This document shows positions 45,171-55,800 of a DNA stretch of 64,000 nt, in pieces. Every line of letters begins with the position of its first letter. The stretch's first letter is position 1. A program made the translations under genes and the position numbers. The stretch is from Methanosarcina barkeri str. Wiesmoor (lineage in GTDB: Archaea > Halobacteriota > Methanosarcinia > Methanosarcinales > Methanosarcinaceae), in NCBI RefSeq assembly GCF_000969985.1, contig NZ_CP009526.1:1922001-1986000 (forward strand), written 5' to 3'. The notes under the pieces were generated by a model. It saw only the letters and a program-made list of their open reading frames with translations, searched no databases and was not told where the DNA came from.

Positions 45171-46062
45171 CATTAATTCAGGGCAGGAATGGATTTTTCG
45201 AGAGGTGATATTTCACGTTGTGAAAGAATTTGCTTGGTGGATCGTAAATCAAAAACGTTGAATATCTCTGAAAGCAATTTCCATTTGTAATCTTCGTTTA
45301 TTGGGATAAGCGGAGGTTTCATAGACAAATACCAGAAGAGGATTATATGTCTTACTCAATAACTTTTACGCTTTTTAATTAAGTAAAATTAGTTTTTAGG
45401 TAAAAATATGGTGTATTTTTGGAGGAAAAAATTAAAATCAATCCTTTTTTCAAGAATAAAGCATTTATACAACTCGTTATTTCAAACAATTTTTAAGGTC
45501 CCTAAAACTAAAATAAGAAACTAAAAATAAGAAACTAAACTAAAATATGTTTTATCCCAAAATTATTTCTATTTTTTAATTTTTTACTGCAGTTATGTGT
45601 CGTATACGGATGACCCACTATTTCACTTCAACTTCTAATTTGTTTCTTTATAGAATTATTCTACATTATCAAAATGAAGCTTAAATTTACTCAACATTTA
45701 ATCCTTTGCGTCACCTGCTGCTGTGTCATGTATTAGACTTTCAAATAGTTTTGAATCTGCGAAATAATTTCAGGATACAACACCTGCCTGATCTTCTCAA
45801 TAAACTACTTAAAATTTTTTAAGTAAATTATATATAATTTTTTTCATATGTACTGGCCACAAGATTAAAATACAATAAATTAGTTGATAATATCAATAGT
45901 CAGGAATCTAATTGTTGATATTGTCCATATTTTGAGTATATTTTAAGAAAGACTATGCATCGATGGATTTGAATCAGCACAGAGCCTTTGGAAGCAATCG
46001 CTATTTGTAGGTTCATATGTACTTTACAACTATCTCCAAAAAATTAATGAGAGGAATGTGCT

Positions 46063-48411
46063 ATTAAAAGTGTTTTTGAAAAACTTGGAGTATTTGTCCA
46101 TAACAACCGCATGACCATACTTCTGATTTTTTTTCTTCTCATCTTGATATCAATGCAGGGTGCACAGAAAATTACTATGGAATCAGGAACGGAAACCTTT
46201 GTAAGCAAAGATTCGAAACTGTATCAGGACTATGATCACCTTTACTCAAACATCTTTGGAACCAACTCCATTATAGTGATGGTAGAGGGGAACGATGTAG
46301 GGTCTGTGGAGATAATGAAAGCTGTAGATCGGCTTGAACATCAGCTAGAGTCAACAGAAGGGATTGTTGGGATCACAAGTCCGGCTTCTATTATAAAGGA
46401 AACAAATTACCAGAATACAGGGAGGTCCCAGGTTCCCGATACCGACGCGGAGATCAAGGAAATTATTGATGGAAATCCAGCTACATTTGGAACATTAATT
46501 CCTGATCATACACATATGTTGATCTATGTAACGATGGCCGGGTCCAGCACAGATGATAAGCAAAAAGAAATAATAACGGAAACCGAAGAAGCTGTCAAAT
46601 TTTCTGATTTTCCTCCTTCTTACAATCTCATAGTAACAGGTGATCCAGCCTATAAGATTGAAATGAGCAAGGCGATGAGCACCGGTATGGGACCATTGCT
46701 GGGACTCGCTGCCGTTTTTATGGTAATTGTATTAAGTCTTGTTTTCCGGCATGTTCGCTGGTGCCTCCTTCCTTTACCAGTGGTTCTACTAGGCATTGTT
46801 TATACTTTTGGAGCTATGGGCTTTCTGGGAATTCCCCTATCAATGGTTTCCATGTCAGCTTTCCCGGTACTGATAGGGCTTGGTATTGATTATGCTATTC
46901 AGTTCCATAACAGAATTGAAGAAGAGCTGCATAAAGACGGAAACAAGTCAAAGGCCATTATATCAACAATAAAACACACAGGACCTGCTGTACTCATAGC
47001 TCTTACCATGACTGCTTTGGGATTTTTCTCCCTTTTTACGTCTACTGTACCAATGATCCAGGATTTTGGGAAACTTCTCACTATCGGCATATTAATGTGC
47101 TACTTAGCAGCCATGTTTGTCGGGGTAGTCACAGTTTATATTTTTGACGATCTCTCAAAAAATCTCAAGTCGAAAAAAGGAAAAAAAGAACCAAAATCAA
47201 CAGAAACAAACGCAGACCATGTTTCTTCCGGAAAGCCAAAAAACAATCTGGTAAAACACTTTCTTGAAAAGGTTAATAATTTTTCAATAAAGAATAATTT
47301 ATTGATACTGGGGATAGCTACTCTGCTCTGTATCGGAGGTATATATGCCGATGAGTCAGTGGGTGCTCAGACGGATACAACATCTTTTGCTCCCCAGGAT
47401 CTGCCAGCCCTTATGGACCTGAACCATATGAAAGATATTACGGGGGGAACTGATACACTTAACCTCATAATAAAAGTAAAGGATAATGCTGATCCTGAAG
47501 TTCTGGAGTGGATTGACAGGTTCAGCGAACATGAAACTCAAAGGCAGCATATTGAAAGCACTTCAAGCATTGTGCCTCTTATAAAAGAGTATAATGGAGG
47601 TACAATCCCGGAAACCCGAGACGAAATAGAGGCAATATACAATGAAATTCCGGAATCCCAAAAGGACCGATATGTGTATGGCAGAAATATGCTTCTCTTA
47701 AATTTAAACATTGGAAATGCCGTGTCCGACATAGAGACTACAGGGATTGAAGAGTTGACCGGAATAATAGAGAAGGATATCCAGTGGATGCAGGTTCCTC
47801 CAGGCGTCACAGTTACGATCACAGGTAACCCGGTGGTTTACATTGAAGTTCTGGGTGCGCTTACAGATGGAAGAATTCTAATGACCTACCTTGGGCTGTT
47901 CCTTGTTCTGGGAGGACTTCTGGTAGTTTACAGAGACTGGCTAAAAGCTCTCGCTGCTATTATTCCAATGTTTATAGTAACTGGCTGGTCAGGGCTGGTA
48001 ATGAAGTTTCTTGGAATTCTATACACCCCTATGACTGCTACTATGGGGGCACTGATCATTGGAATAGGTTGTGAGTACTCAGTCCTCATGATGGAAAGAT
48101 ATTTTGAAGAAAAGGACCACGGAGCTGATCCTCTGCAAGCTATACACAGGACGAGTGAAAACATCGGTGCTGCACTCCTCGCCTCAGGATCGACGGTTAT
48201 TGGTGGGTTTGCAGCTCTGACGATATCTCCTTTTCCTGTAATAAGTGACTTTGGAACAGTGACAGTTATCGATATCGTACTTGTCCTTATTGCAACCTTC
48301 ATGGTATTTCCGCCTTTTATTGTATTAATGGATACCTGGAGGGAAAAGAGGAGAGGAATACAGGCTCCACAAGCAAAAGCAAATAATGTCAAGGGGGCCG
48401 ATACCCAATGA
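46063..48411 (+). CDS. MMPL/RND-superfamily exporter (probable ATT start)
   Basis: Large membrane protein with two RND halves, each an N-terminal helix, an external domain and a 5-helix bundle. Motifs: GLGIDYAIQFHNRIEEEL in half one and IGIGCEYSVLMMERYFEE in half two. The first ATG (46111) starts inside helix 1's leader; the frame continues upstream as IKSVFEKLGVFVHNNR, which belongs to the family N-terminus. The ATT at 46063 lies 8 nt after gagg (46051-46054), and no ATG/GTG/TTG is in frame, so I extend to it (782 aa). Its ATGA overlap with the next gene indicates an operon. Substrate (lipid, drug or surface component) unknown. Confidence 0.88.
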   Translation: MKSVFEKLGVFVHNNRMTILLIFFLLILISMQGAQKITMESGTETFVSKDSKLYQDYDHLYSNIFGTNSIIVMVEGNDVGSVEIMKAVDRLEHQLESTEGIVGITSPASIIKETNYQNTGRSQVPDTDAEIKEIIDGNPATFGTLIPDHTHMLIYVTMAGSSTDDKQKEIITETEEAVKFSDFPPSYNLIVTGDPAYKIEMSKAMSTGMGPLLGLAAVFMVIVLSLVFRHVRWCLLPLPVVLLGIVYTFGAMGFLGIPLSMVSMSAFPVLIGLGIDYAIQFHNRIEEELHKDGNKSKAIISTIKHTGPAVLIALTMTALGFFSLFTSTVPMIQDFGKLLTIGILMCYLAAMFVGVVTVYIFDDLSKNLKSKKGKKEPKSTETNADHVSSGKPKNNLVKHFLEKVNNFSIKNNLLILGIATLLCIGGIYADESVGAQTDTTSFAPQDLPALMDLNHMKDITGGTDTLNLIIKVKDNADPEVLEWIDRFSEHETQRQHIESTSSIVPLIKEYNGGTIPETRDEIEAIYNEIPESQKDRYVYGRNMLLLNLNIGNAVSDIETTGIEELTGIIEKDIQWMQVPPGVTVTITGNPVVYIEVLGALTDGRILMTYLGLFLVLGGLLVVYRDWLKALAAIIPMFIVTGWSGLVMKFLGILYTPMTATMGALIIGIGCEYSVLMMERYFEEKDHGADPLQAIHRTSENIGAALLASGSTVIGGFAALTISPFPVISDFGTVTVIDIVLVLIATFMVFPPFIVLMDTWREKRRGIQAPQAKANNVKGADTQ

Positions 48412-49544
48412 AGAAACCCCAAAAAAACAGGTTACAGAAGACGATTAACACATTATTTGTAATTGCAGTTCTTCTTTCAGTTTTCTCAGTAACTGTATTC
48501 CCAGCCCTGGGGGAGGATGAAACCAACTTCATCGCTCTAGATCATGGATATACTGTAGATTACTACAAGAGTTACGGATCGCCAGTAATACAGGCGTCAA
48601 TTACAGGAGATCCTGAGTTTGAAAGAGGGGAAACTGCAGATCTGAAGATCAAAATCGCAAATACTGGAGTCATATCCGGTTTTCAAAGGCTGAATGCAAA
48701 CCAGAAAAGGATAAACGACTCCACTGAGGAAACAATTGCACTTGCGGAGTTGGAAGAAGAAAAAGGAGCTACTACTGCAAAAGATATCGAGGCTACCCTT
48801 CAATCGGAAACAAAATACGTTGAAGTAGAGTCCACAGCCAGTCTCCAGAACGTTGAAGAACTTGAAACAGGAAATACAGCAACCCTTAGCTACATCATCA
48901 AAATCGATAGCGATGCACCCGCCGGGAATTATGAACTTCTCCTGCCAGTGACCTATCAATATCCGGCAAATGTCAAAACTGTAACTGCAGATGCAATAAA
49001 TCTGGGGCTTACGGATGTAGAGTTTGCAAAAGAGTACAAAACAAAGACAGAAATGCTCAGAATACCGATCTCTATAAAAGAAGACCCTAAATTCGAAGTA
49101 ACGAAGGTTTCAGGAAGCCTTGTTCAGGGTGAAACTAAAGTTATTGAGGTCACTTATAAAAATACAAGAGAAACCGTAGCAAAAGATGCTTTAGCCCGAA
49201 TTATTGTTATGAGCCCTCTGAGCACAGAGAAATCCATAGTAAGAATAGGAGATATAGGTCCCGGAAAAGAAAAGACTGCCAGTTTCGAAATTTCGGCAGA
49301 TCAGGATGCAATTGTAAAAAAGTACGGGGTTAATAGTGAGATAAAATACGTTGACAAAGATGGAGACACTACTTTGTCAGAAGGTATGAAAGTAGACTTA
49401 CCTCTTAAAGCAACAGAACAAAAATTTAGCATAACAGGAATAGCAATTTTACTGATTATAGTTATCGCCCTTTACCAGATAGTAAGCGTACACCGGAAAA
49501 GAAACCAGAATGACGAGAATGTATCAGGTGATGAAAATGAATAA
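48408..49544 (+). CDS. COG1361-like exported surface protein, operon partner of MMPL exporter (378 aa)
   Basis: Signal peptide (TLFVIAVLLSVFSVTVFPAL). Two beta-sandwich (CARDB/NPCBM-like) domains follow, with the patterns ITGDPEFERGETADLKIKIA and VTYKNTRETVAKDALARII. A TM helix (TGIAILLIIVIALYQIV) leads to a cytoplasmic basic/acidic tail. The ATG overlaps the exporter stop (ATGA). The domains have the look of S-layer-domain-related proteins that present an Ig-like stalk. A paralogue follows. Role inferred: periplasmic-side adaptor or assembly partner of the exporter. Confidence 0.75.
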   Translation: MKKPQKNRLQKTINTLFVIAVLLSVFSVTVFPALGEDETNFIALDHGYTVDYYKSYGSPVIQASITGDPEFERGETADLKIKIANTGVISGFQRLNANQKRINDSTEETIALAELEEEKGATTAKDIEATLQSETKYVEVESTASLQNVEELETGNTATLSYIIKIDSDAPAGNYELLLPVTYQYPANVKTVTADAINLGLTDVEFAKEYKTKTEMLRIPISIKEDPKFEVTKVSGSLVQGETKVIEVTYKNTRETVAKDALARIIVMSPLSTEKSIVRIGDIGPGKEKTASFEISADQDAIVKKYGVNSEIKYVDKDGDTTLSEGMKVDLPLKATEQKFSITGIAILLIIVIALYQIVSVHRKRNQNDENVSGDENE

Positions 49545-50601
49545 AAATGGATTATTTATTACTGTCACAACTCTTCTGATCCTTTGCTGGGCAGTCTTCC
49601 CAGCGCAGGCAGCTGTACCAGAACATTTTGATATTAGTGAAAATTACTACTCAGTATACGGAGGGCCTGACCTTAATGCAACACTTGTTGGGGACAATCA
49701 GTACTCTAGAGGAGATACTGTAACTCTCAATCTAAATATGATGAATAAGGGTGAAATTTCCGGCTTTAAATCTGAAAAAGATGCAGATATTGGAGATTAT
49801 GCAGATGAAATGCTTCAGCAGTCAGAGATGCAGTATGAAGCGCAGGCTACGACGGCAGTAGGCATTCTTGCAACCCTTAGATCTGATAATCCTAACATTA
49901 AAGTTAAGTCTGGACCTCAAGAAGCTGGAACTCTCAAGCAGGGAAAAGAAAGTGTAAGTCCCACAAAGTTTACAATTGAAATTAATAAAGATACTCCTGC
50001 AGGTATATATCCTCTGACCCTCGACCTTTCGTATCAGTACCAGAATAATGTCCAGGTCGGCGGAGATGATTTTGACAGTGTTACAGGCCTCGTAACAAAT
50101 AAGGAAGTAGGTATCTGGTATGAAAATAAGACCCAGACGCAGACCATAAACATCGAAGTCAAGAAGGAACCTTATTTTGAAGTTACAAACGTAACAGGTG
50201 ACCTTTACCCCGATGACGGTGGGATGCTTTATGTTACATATAAAAACACAGGAGAAGAAACCGCAAAAGATGCAACTGTTAGAATTAGCGCATCTGATCC
50301 ATTCAGTACCACTGATGACCAGGCTTATCTTGGAACTCTGAAAACCGGAGACAGTGAAGTTGCTGTTTTCGATATGGGTGTAGATGAAACTGCAACTGCA
50401 AAGCCATACTCTATAAGCAGCGAGATTTTCTACGAAGATTCTGATGGGCATGACCAGACTTCGGATACTATCAAGGTCAATACCGAAGTTCTGGAGGCAA
50501 AAAGCTCTCTTCACTCTCTTCCGGGATTTGAGCTTGGGACAGGCATTACAATGGCTCTAGCTGCATGCTTTGTAATACTCAGGAGAAAAAAACAGGATTG
50601 A
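49537..50601 (+). CDS. COG1361-like surface protein with PGF-CTERM anchor (354 aa)
   Basis: Paralogue of the preceding gene (same domain order; YKNTGEETAKDATVRISASD). The start chosen is ATG 49537, 7 nt after aggtg; ATG 49531 is the alternative. Signal peptide (LFITVTTLLILCWAVFPAQA). The C-terminus has the PGF-CTERM tripartite signal: LPGFELGTG, a hydrophobic helix and RRKKQD. It is therefore predicted to be processed by an archaeosortase and lipid-linked. It overlaps the upstream gene by 8 bp, so it belongs to the exporter operon. Confidence 0.78.
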   Translation: MNKNGLFITVTTLLILCWAVFPAQAAVPEHFDISENYYSVYGGPDLNATLVGDNQYSRGDTVTLNLNMMNKGEISGFKSEKDADIGDYADEMLQQSEMQYEAQATTAVGILATLRSDNPNIKVKSGPQEAGTLKQGKESVSPTKFTIEINKDTPAGIYPLTLDLSYQYQNNVQVGGDDFDSVTGLVTNKEVGIWYENKTQTQTINIEVKKEPYFEVTNVTGDLYPDDGGMLYVTYKNTGEETAKDATVRISASDPFSTTDDQAYLGTLKTGDSEVAVFDMGVDETATAKPYSISSEIFYEDSDGHDQTSDTIKVNTEVLEAKSSLHSLPGFELGTGITMALAACFVILRRKKQD

Positions 50602-50726
50602 AGCAGAAAGGTAAAGAATAGTAAAGTATGCACGTAGCCTTTTTAAAGGCTACAAACTTATTTTTAAATAACTATTTTAATTTTTTCTAATATAATTTTA
50701 TGTATAAAGCAAATGGGGAATAACGT

Positions 50727-51179
50727 ATGGAGAGAGATTTTTACCGAAATATATTGATTGCAACGGACGGATCTGAGAATACACAGAGAGCCATTTCTTA
50801 CGGAATCGAGATTGCAAAAATCAGCGGAGCAGCTGTCTATGCTCTTTATGTTGTAAATACGTCTCCCATAATTTCCGAGTATTGGACTATTGGTAAAAAA
50901 AATGTGTATGAAATAATTAGAAGTGAAGGGGAGAAAGCAGTATTCGAGGTTAAGAAGATCGGAGAGGCATCAGGGGTGGAGGTAAAAGAGGTTGTCTTAG
51001 ATGGTTATCCGAGTAATGCAATTATAGATTTCGCCGAGAATAATAATATTGACTTGATAGTGATGGGTACACTCGGAAAAACAGGACTTGATAAGCTTCT
51101 AATCGGAAGTGTTGCAGAGAAAGTAGTAAGAGGTTCAAAGGTACCAGTTATGGTTGTCCGTGGGGAAGAGCAGAGCTAA
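50727..51179 (+). CDS. Universal stress protein (UspA family, 150 aa)
   Basis: Single UspA domain. The N-terminal strand ILIATDGSENTQRAISYGIE, the central DLIVMGTLGKTGLDKLLIGS and the final SKVPVMVVRG are typical. The ATP-binding pattern G-x2-G-x9-G-S is present (GTLGKTGLDKLLIGS), so it probably binds ATP. ATG 50727 follows gggg. Separate from the upstream operon by a 125-bp AT-rich spacer. Confidence 0.92.
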   Translation: MERDFYRNILIATDGSENTQRAISYGIEIAKISGAAVYALYVVNTSPIISEYWTIGKKNVYEIIRSEGEKAVFEVKKIGEASGVEVKEVVLDGYPSNAIIDFAENNNIDLIVMGTLGKTGLDKLLIGSVAEKVVRGSKVPVMVVRGEEQS

Positions 51180-51850
51180 AATTTTCTATCAAAGAAAATC
51201 TTTTGGGAAAAGAAACAAATCAGGACTTAGAGGCAGAGGTGCAAGTTGGGTATTAAGGCAGGCAGCTTACTAGTGTCATGTCAACAATAAATATCGTATA
51301 AAACCGATTGCAATTATTTGGAATTATTGAATCCCTGATGATTGACTCGACACTAGTGCTTAGATTCAAAATCGATTCCTCACTTCTTGGAAAAATCCGA
51401 GATCGTTGGATTTATTCAAAAGTCAAGTTTTATAAACTTATTTCAGAATCGCAGTACTAGTGCATTGAACCTGTTTGAAAAAAGAGTTATTAAAAGGGGA
51501 AAATAATGGGGAGAAAGCGGTGGGAAAAAGATTCAAATTTTTGGGTGAATGATCTACAAATGTTTCGCATTCTTTATTTTCTAGATATATTTCAGGTGGT
51601 TTACAGTCCTTCCTTTAATTATCTAATCATAAATTACACCACTGCATAATACAGGCGGTATTTGGATTAGTGTCAATTATAAAAATGACAAAATATCCCA
51701 AAACTGATATATAAAATATCCAAAAGTCTTGCATCGGTATATCATATTGTACAAAACTAGAGTGAACCCTCATTATATACCGAAGATGTAATCTTACTGG
51801 ACATTCTTTGTCTGTATCCGCAGTTACACGTTTAACATCCTGGAGGAAGC
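51180..51850. other. Intergenic region with a small inverted-repeat element
   Basis: At 51270-51356 an 87-bp MITE-like element has ends ctagtgtc..gtcaa / ttgac..gacactag (13 of 15). The rest is AT-rich without a gene. The MarR Shine-Dalgarno ggagga lies at 51842-51847. Confidence 0.55.
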
Positions 51851-52339
51851 ATGTCAGATACTAATGAGAGGAGAGAAATGGGGCTATTGATGCTGGAAAG
51901 GGAAGTACTTTTTAACAAATTGGTTGAAAGAAAATACTCTGAAATGATATCCAAAGTCAGATCGAAAGGACCCGAAAAGCTCGGCAGACAACAGTCTAAT
52001 GCTATTCTGATAATTGGCACGATGGGGGAAATGATTCCTTCATACCTTGGTATGTGTATGAATATGGATAGGAGTAGCCTTTCAAGAATGATAGATTCCA
52101 TGGAAAAAAAAGGACTTGTCTATAGAAAGACAGATCTTAAAGATAGAAGAAAAGTTATGATATATTTAACCGAAAAAGGGGAAGAGTACTATGAAATTCT
52201 TAAGGAGAAAGCAGAAGAGATTCAAGATTCTACAACGGATCTTCTTAACGAACAGGATCTCAAAGAATATAAAGCCTGCATAAAAACAGAGATAAGTATT
52301 CTGAAAAAAATCGATTCCAAACTAAATGCAAAAGAATGA
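51851..52339 (+). CDS. MarR-family transcriptional regulator (162 aa)
   Basis: Winged-helix regulator, soluble, DNA-binding as a dimer. Recognition-helix region: SYLGMCMNMDRSSLSRMIDS, then MEKKGLVYRKTDLKDRRKVM with the wing. N- and C-terminal helices form the dimer interface. Well-placed ggagga Shine-Dalgarno. The nearest possible targets are UspA and the S-layer-like gene on either side, but no operator repeat was identified. Ligand unknown. Confidence 0.9.
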   Translation: MSDTNERREMGLLMLEREVLFNKLVERKYSEMISKVRSKGPEKLGRQQSNAILIIGTMGEMIPSYLGMCMNMDRSSLSRMIDSMEKKGLVYRKTDLKDRRKVMIYLTEKGEEYYEILKEKAEEIQDSTTDLLNEQDLKEYKACIKTEISILKKIDSKLNAKE

Positions 52340-52842
52340 ATCTTGTAGAAAAATATCTAAAAAAATAGACGATGTTTTCCAGAAAATCTATAAAATGTAA
52401 GAAGAATGCTTGCAGGAACTTTTGAGTCCGGAGCTGCAAGCACTCTTATGCAGGCACTATTAATATGGCGCTGTCTGGTACGCGATATTAACCAAATTTG
52501 GTAAAAGCGTTAGGTATGCGAGGGATGAAATTCGAAACCACGAAATCCTTCGATACCGGATCTTAAGTCCGGCGCCTTTGACCGGGCTGGGCAACTCTCG
52601 CAAATTGAATTGGTAAATTTCTATTTTTGACTGCTCGTATTTCTTTTACTTTACACTTAGGTTTATTCTACCGTTTTTCACTCCAAATGCTGTTTATTAA
52701 GTCCGTTTTTAGAAATTCTATTTCTAATAGATACATTTAAATTTCTATAAACTGTTTTCTTTGTTAATTGTATTATTTTTATTTATTTTAATAATGTTAC
52801 TAATTCCATAGCGTTAAATAAACTAAAGATTGGAGGGTATTA
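52340..52842. other. Spacer with pseudo-tRNA-Leu
   Basis: About 500 bp upstream of the S-layer-like gene. It contains the degenerate tRNA-Leu (52517-52601). A ggaggg Shine-Dalgarno at about 52832-52837 precedes the gene at 52843. No other gene. Confidence 0.5.
52517..52601 (-). pseudogene. Degenerate tRNA-Leu(UAA)
   Basis: 85 nt, same length and layout as the intact copies. The acceptor stem has one mismatch and the T-stem is broken (GTGGT / TTCAT instead of GTGGG / CCCAC), so it is unlikely to be functional. The anticodon loop CTTAAGA is retained. Confidence 0.8.
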
Positions 52843-55800
52843 ATGGGAACTAATAACAAATTTTATTCAATAGTTTTAGCTTCAACAGCTTGTTTTTTAA
52901 GTTTAATTCTCACTTCATCTATGACTTCAGCTTCTTTCTCTACAGACTATAGTGCTGAGATTCGTGGCCCAGTATACAACGCTTCTGATATTGACAATGT
53001 TATCGATATTCTGGGTAACGGTGAAACTGTTACAATCGACGCCACCCAATTTGCAGGATTTTACTATGACCATAATAATAACGTGGCTACTGAATCTCTT
53101 TCCATTAAAGATGTTGAAGGCACTCAAGGCAATGTTATCGGAGAACATGGTTTAGTCTATCAAACAACGATACAGAATACTAATTACAAGTTTGAAACTT
53201 GGAAAACATATCCTGTTATCGGCTTATTTGGAGAACCATATGTTCCACTTAAGCCTACCGATGCTAGCAAGATTGCCAAACTCGTTCTTGATGACAATGA
53301 AACTTACACACTTAGCATAGGCGATAGTCTTGATTTAGGTCAAGGCTACACTCTTGAAGTCAAGCAGACTGACATTGATGGTGAGAATACATGGCTTGAA
53401 TTTGATAAAGACGGGCAATATGTAGATGATGAGATCATTGAAACCGATGGCGACGGCACCTGGACTTGCAAACTTGATGATATTCAGGGAGAAAATGATG
53501 TTACTGTCCTAAAAGTCCATGTAAAGCAGGTATTTCAAAATGCATCTAATAGTACTACTATGATCGATGGTCTTTGGCTCATTGACTATGCAAACTCTAT
53601 AAATATCCCTGATGAATTAGATAAACTCAATAATGCTTCCGTTGATGGAAAAGTGATTTCCGAGAACGATCTGGAATATAATACTACCATCAAAACTACT
53701 GACTACAACTATTCAGATACAGCAGAAGGCTGGGATAAATATCCCTTTATTTACTTATTTGGAGAAAAATATGTCCCGCTCAAGCCTACCGATGCTAGCA
53801 AACTCGCGAATCTTGTTCTTGATAGTAATGAAACGTACACTATCAACACTGGCGATCTGATTAATTTAGGTCAAGGTTATACTCTCAAAGTCAAGCGGGT
53901 GGATATTGACGGTGAGAAAGTCTGGTTTGAATTTGATAAAGATGGACAATATGTAGACGACGGGATCGTCTCAATTTATTACGAAGTGTATAACACTTGG
54001 ACTGTTGAACTCGATGGTATTCAGGGTGAAAATGACATTGATGTCCTCAAAGTCCATGTCAAGTATTTTCCCCAGGGTTCAATAAATGGGGTTGTTAAGA
54101 TAAATGGTCTTTGGCTTATCGACTATGCAAATGCCGTGGATATCTATAGTTCCAATGAGTTTGGAAAACTCAATGATGTTTCTATCAATGGCTCCACTCT
54201 TAGCATCTCAAATAAATACGCTTTCACTCTAACCAGAAATTCTGAACAGGAGATTGCTAAAGGGATATACTTCAAGGTTGCTGACGTTTCTATCAATGAA
54301 TTAAGGTTCTATATCTTTAAGCAGCTCATAGAGCCAGGAACCTATGAAATAAGAGGACAGGTTGCCAAAGGTGGTAACGATTTTACGTGGGATGCAAGAA
54401 ACTTTGCAGGCTTTTACTGTGACCTCGATAATAATATCATTACAGAATCCCTTAGTGTCTCTGGAGTTGGCGGAAATTTGATTCCTGAGGATAGCCTGGA
54501 ATATAAGACTACTATCAAAAAAATTGCATATAAATATGAAAATGAATACAGTGGTTGGGACACTTATCCTGTTATCGGCTTATTTGGTGAACCATATGTT
54601 CCACTCAATTCTACCGATGCCAGCAAGCTCTGCAAGCTCATTCTTGACAGCAATGACGAGTACATCCTTAGTAATGGAGATATGCTTAGTCTAGGTCAAG
54701 GCTACTCCCTCAAAGTAAAGCAAATCGATGTTGACGGTGAGAAAATGTGGCTTGAATTTAATAAAGACGGGCAATACATAGATGATAGAGTAGTCTCAGT
54801 TGATGGCGGTGGATACAAAACCTGGACCTGCAAACTTGATAACATTCAGGGTGAAAATAATGTTACTGTCCTCAAAGTCCATATAAAGCGGGTCTTCCAA
54901 GGTGATGTCAACAGTACTACTACTATTGATGGTCTCTGGCTTATTGACTATGCAAACCCCATGAGTATCCAGAGTTCAGATGAATTCGGCAGGCTCAACG
55001 ATATTTTTATTAATGGTACTACTCTTAGCATTTCCAATAGGGATGCCTTCACTCTGACCAGGGGTTCTGATCAGGAAATTGGTCAGGGAATATACTTCAA
55101 GGTTGCTAACACATCAGTCGCTGAACTCAGGTACTACCCATTTGTTAAGAGGATTATCGAAAAAAGTAACAGTAAGACGCTTCCTGTACCTGACTTCAGC
55201 ACCAATGTAACAAGTGGTTATGCTCCTCTTGCTGTTCAGTTTACAGACCTTTCTCAAAACTCAATAGGAAGGCTCTGGGACTTCAATGACGACTGGCAGG
55301 GAGATTCGGCTGAGGCAGCTCCTATTTATGTGTTTACAAACACTGGATCCTATAATGTTAACTTGATTGCAATTAATGAAAATGGAACTGCTGCAAAAAC
55401 TGCTACAATTACTGTACTGAAGAAAAGCTCCAGTGGAGGTAGTAGCAGTTCAAGTGGTGGTGGAGGCAGCGGCTCTGGAGGTTCCCCTGAGTCTGCAAGT
55501 AATGTCCAAGTAAAGGAACTTTCACAGGCTTATGTTACAAATGGAAAATCTGTAAAATTTGATTTCGTAAATAATGCAACCTGCGTCGTGTATGTGAGCT
55601 TTGATGCAAATAAAACTCTTGGCAAGACCACAACAGTTGCTGAACAGCTTAAAGGAAAATCTGCTCTGGATTATGGACTACCTTCAGGAGAAGTTTACAA
55701 ATTCTTTAATGTCTGGGTTGGGAATGGAGGTGTTGCAACCTCAAAGAACATAGAAAACCCAGTTGTTTGTTTCAAGGTTGAAAAATCCTGGATAAATGAC

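Larger units (their letters stand above)
44739..46062. other. Gene-poor 1.3-kb region with IS and tRNA debris
   Basis: Contains the tRNA-Leu 3' fragment (45010-45061) and an IS6-like transposase fragment (about 45063-45170). Further right (45400-46050) there is only AT-rich DNA with no supported frames. Confidence 0.55.
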
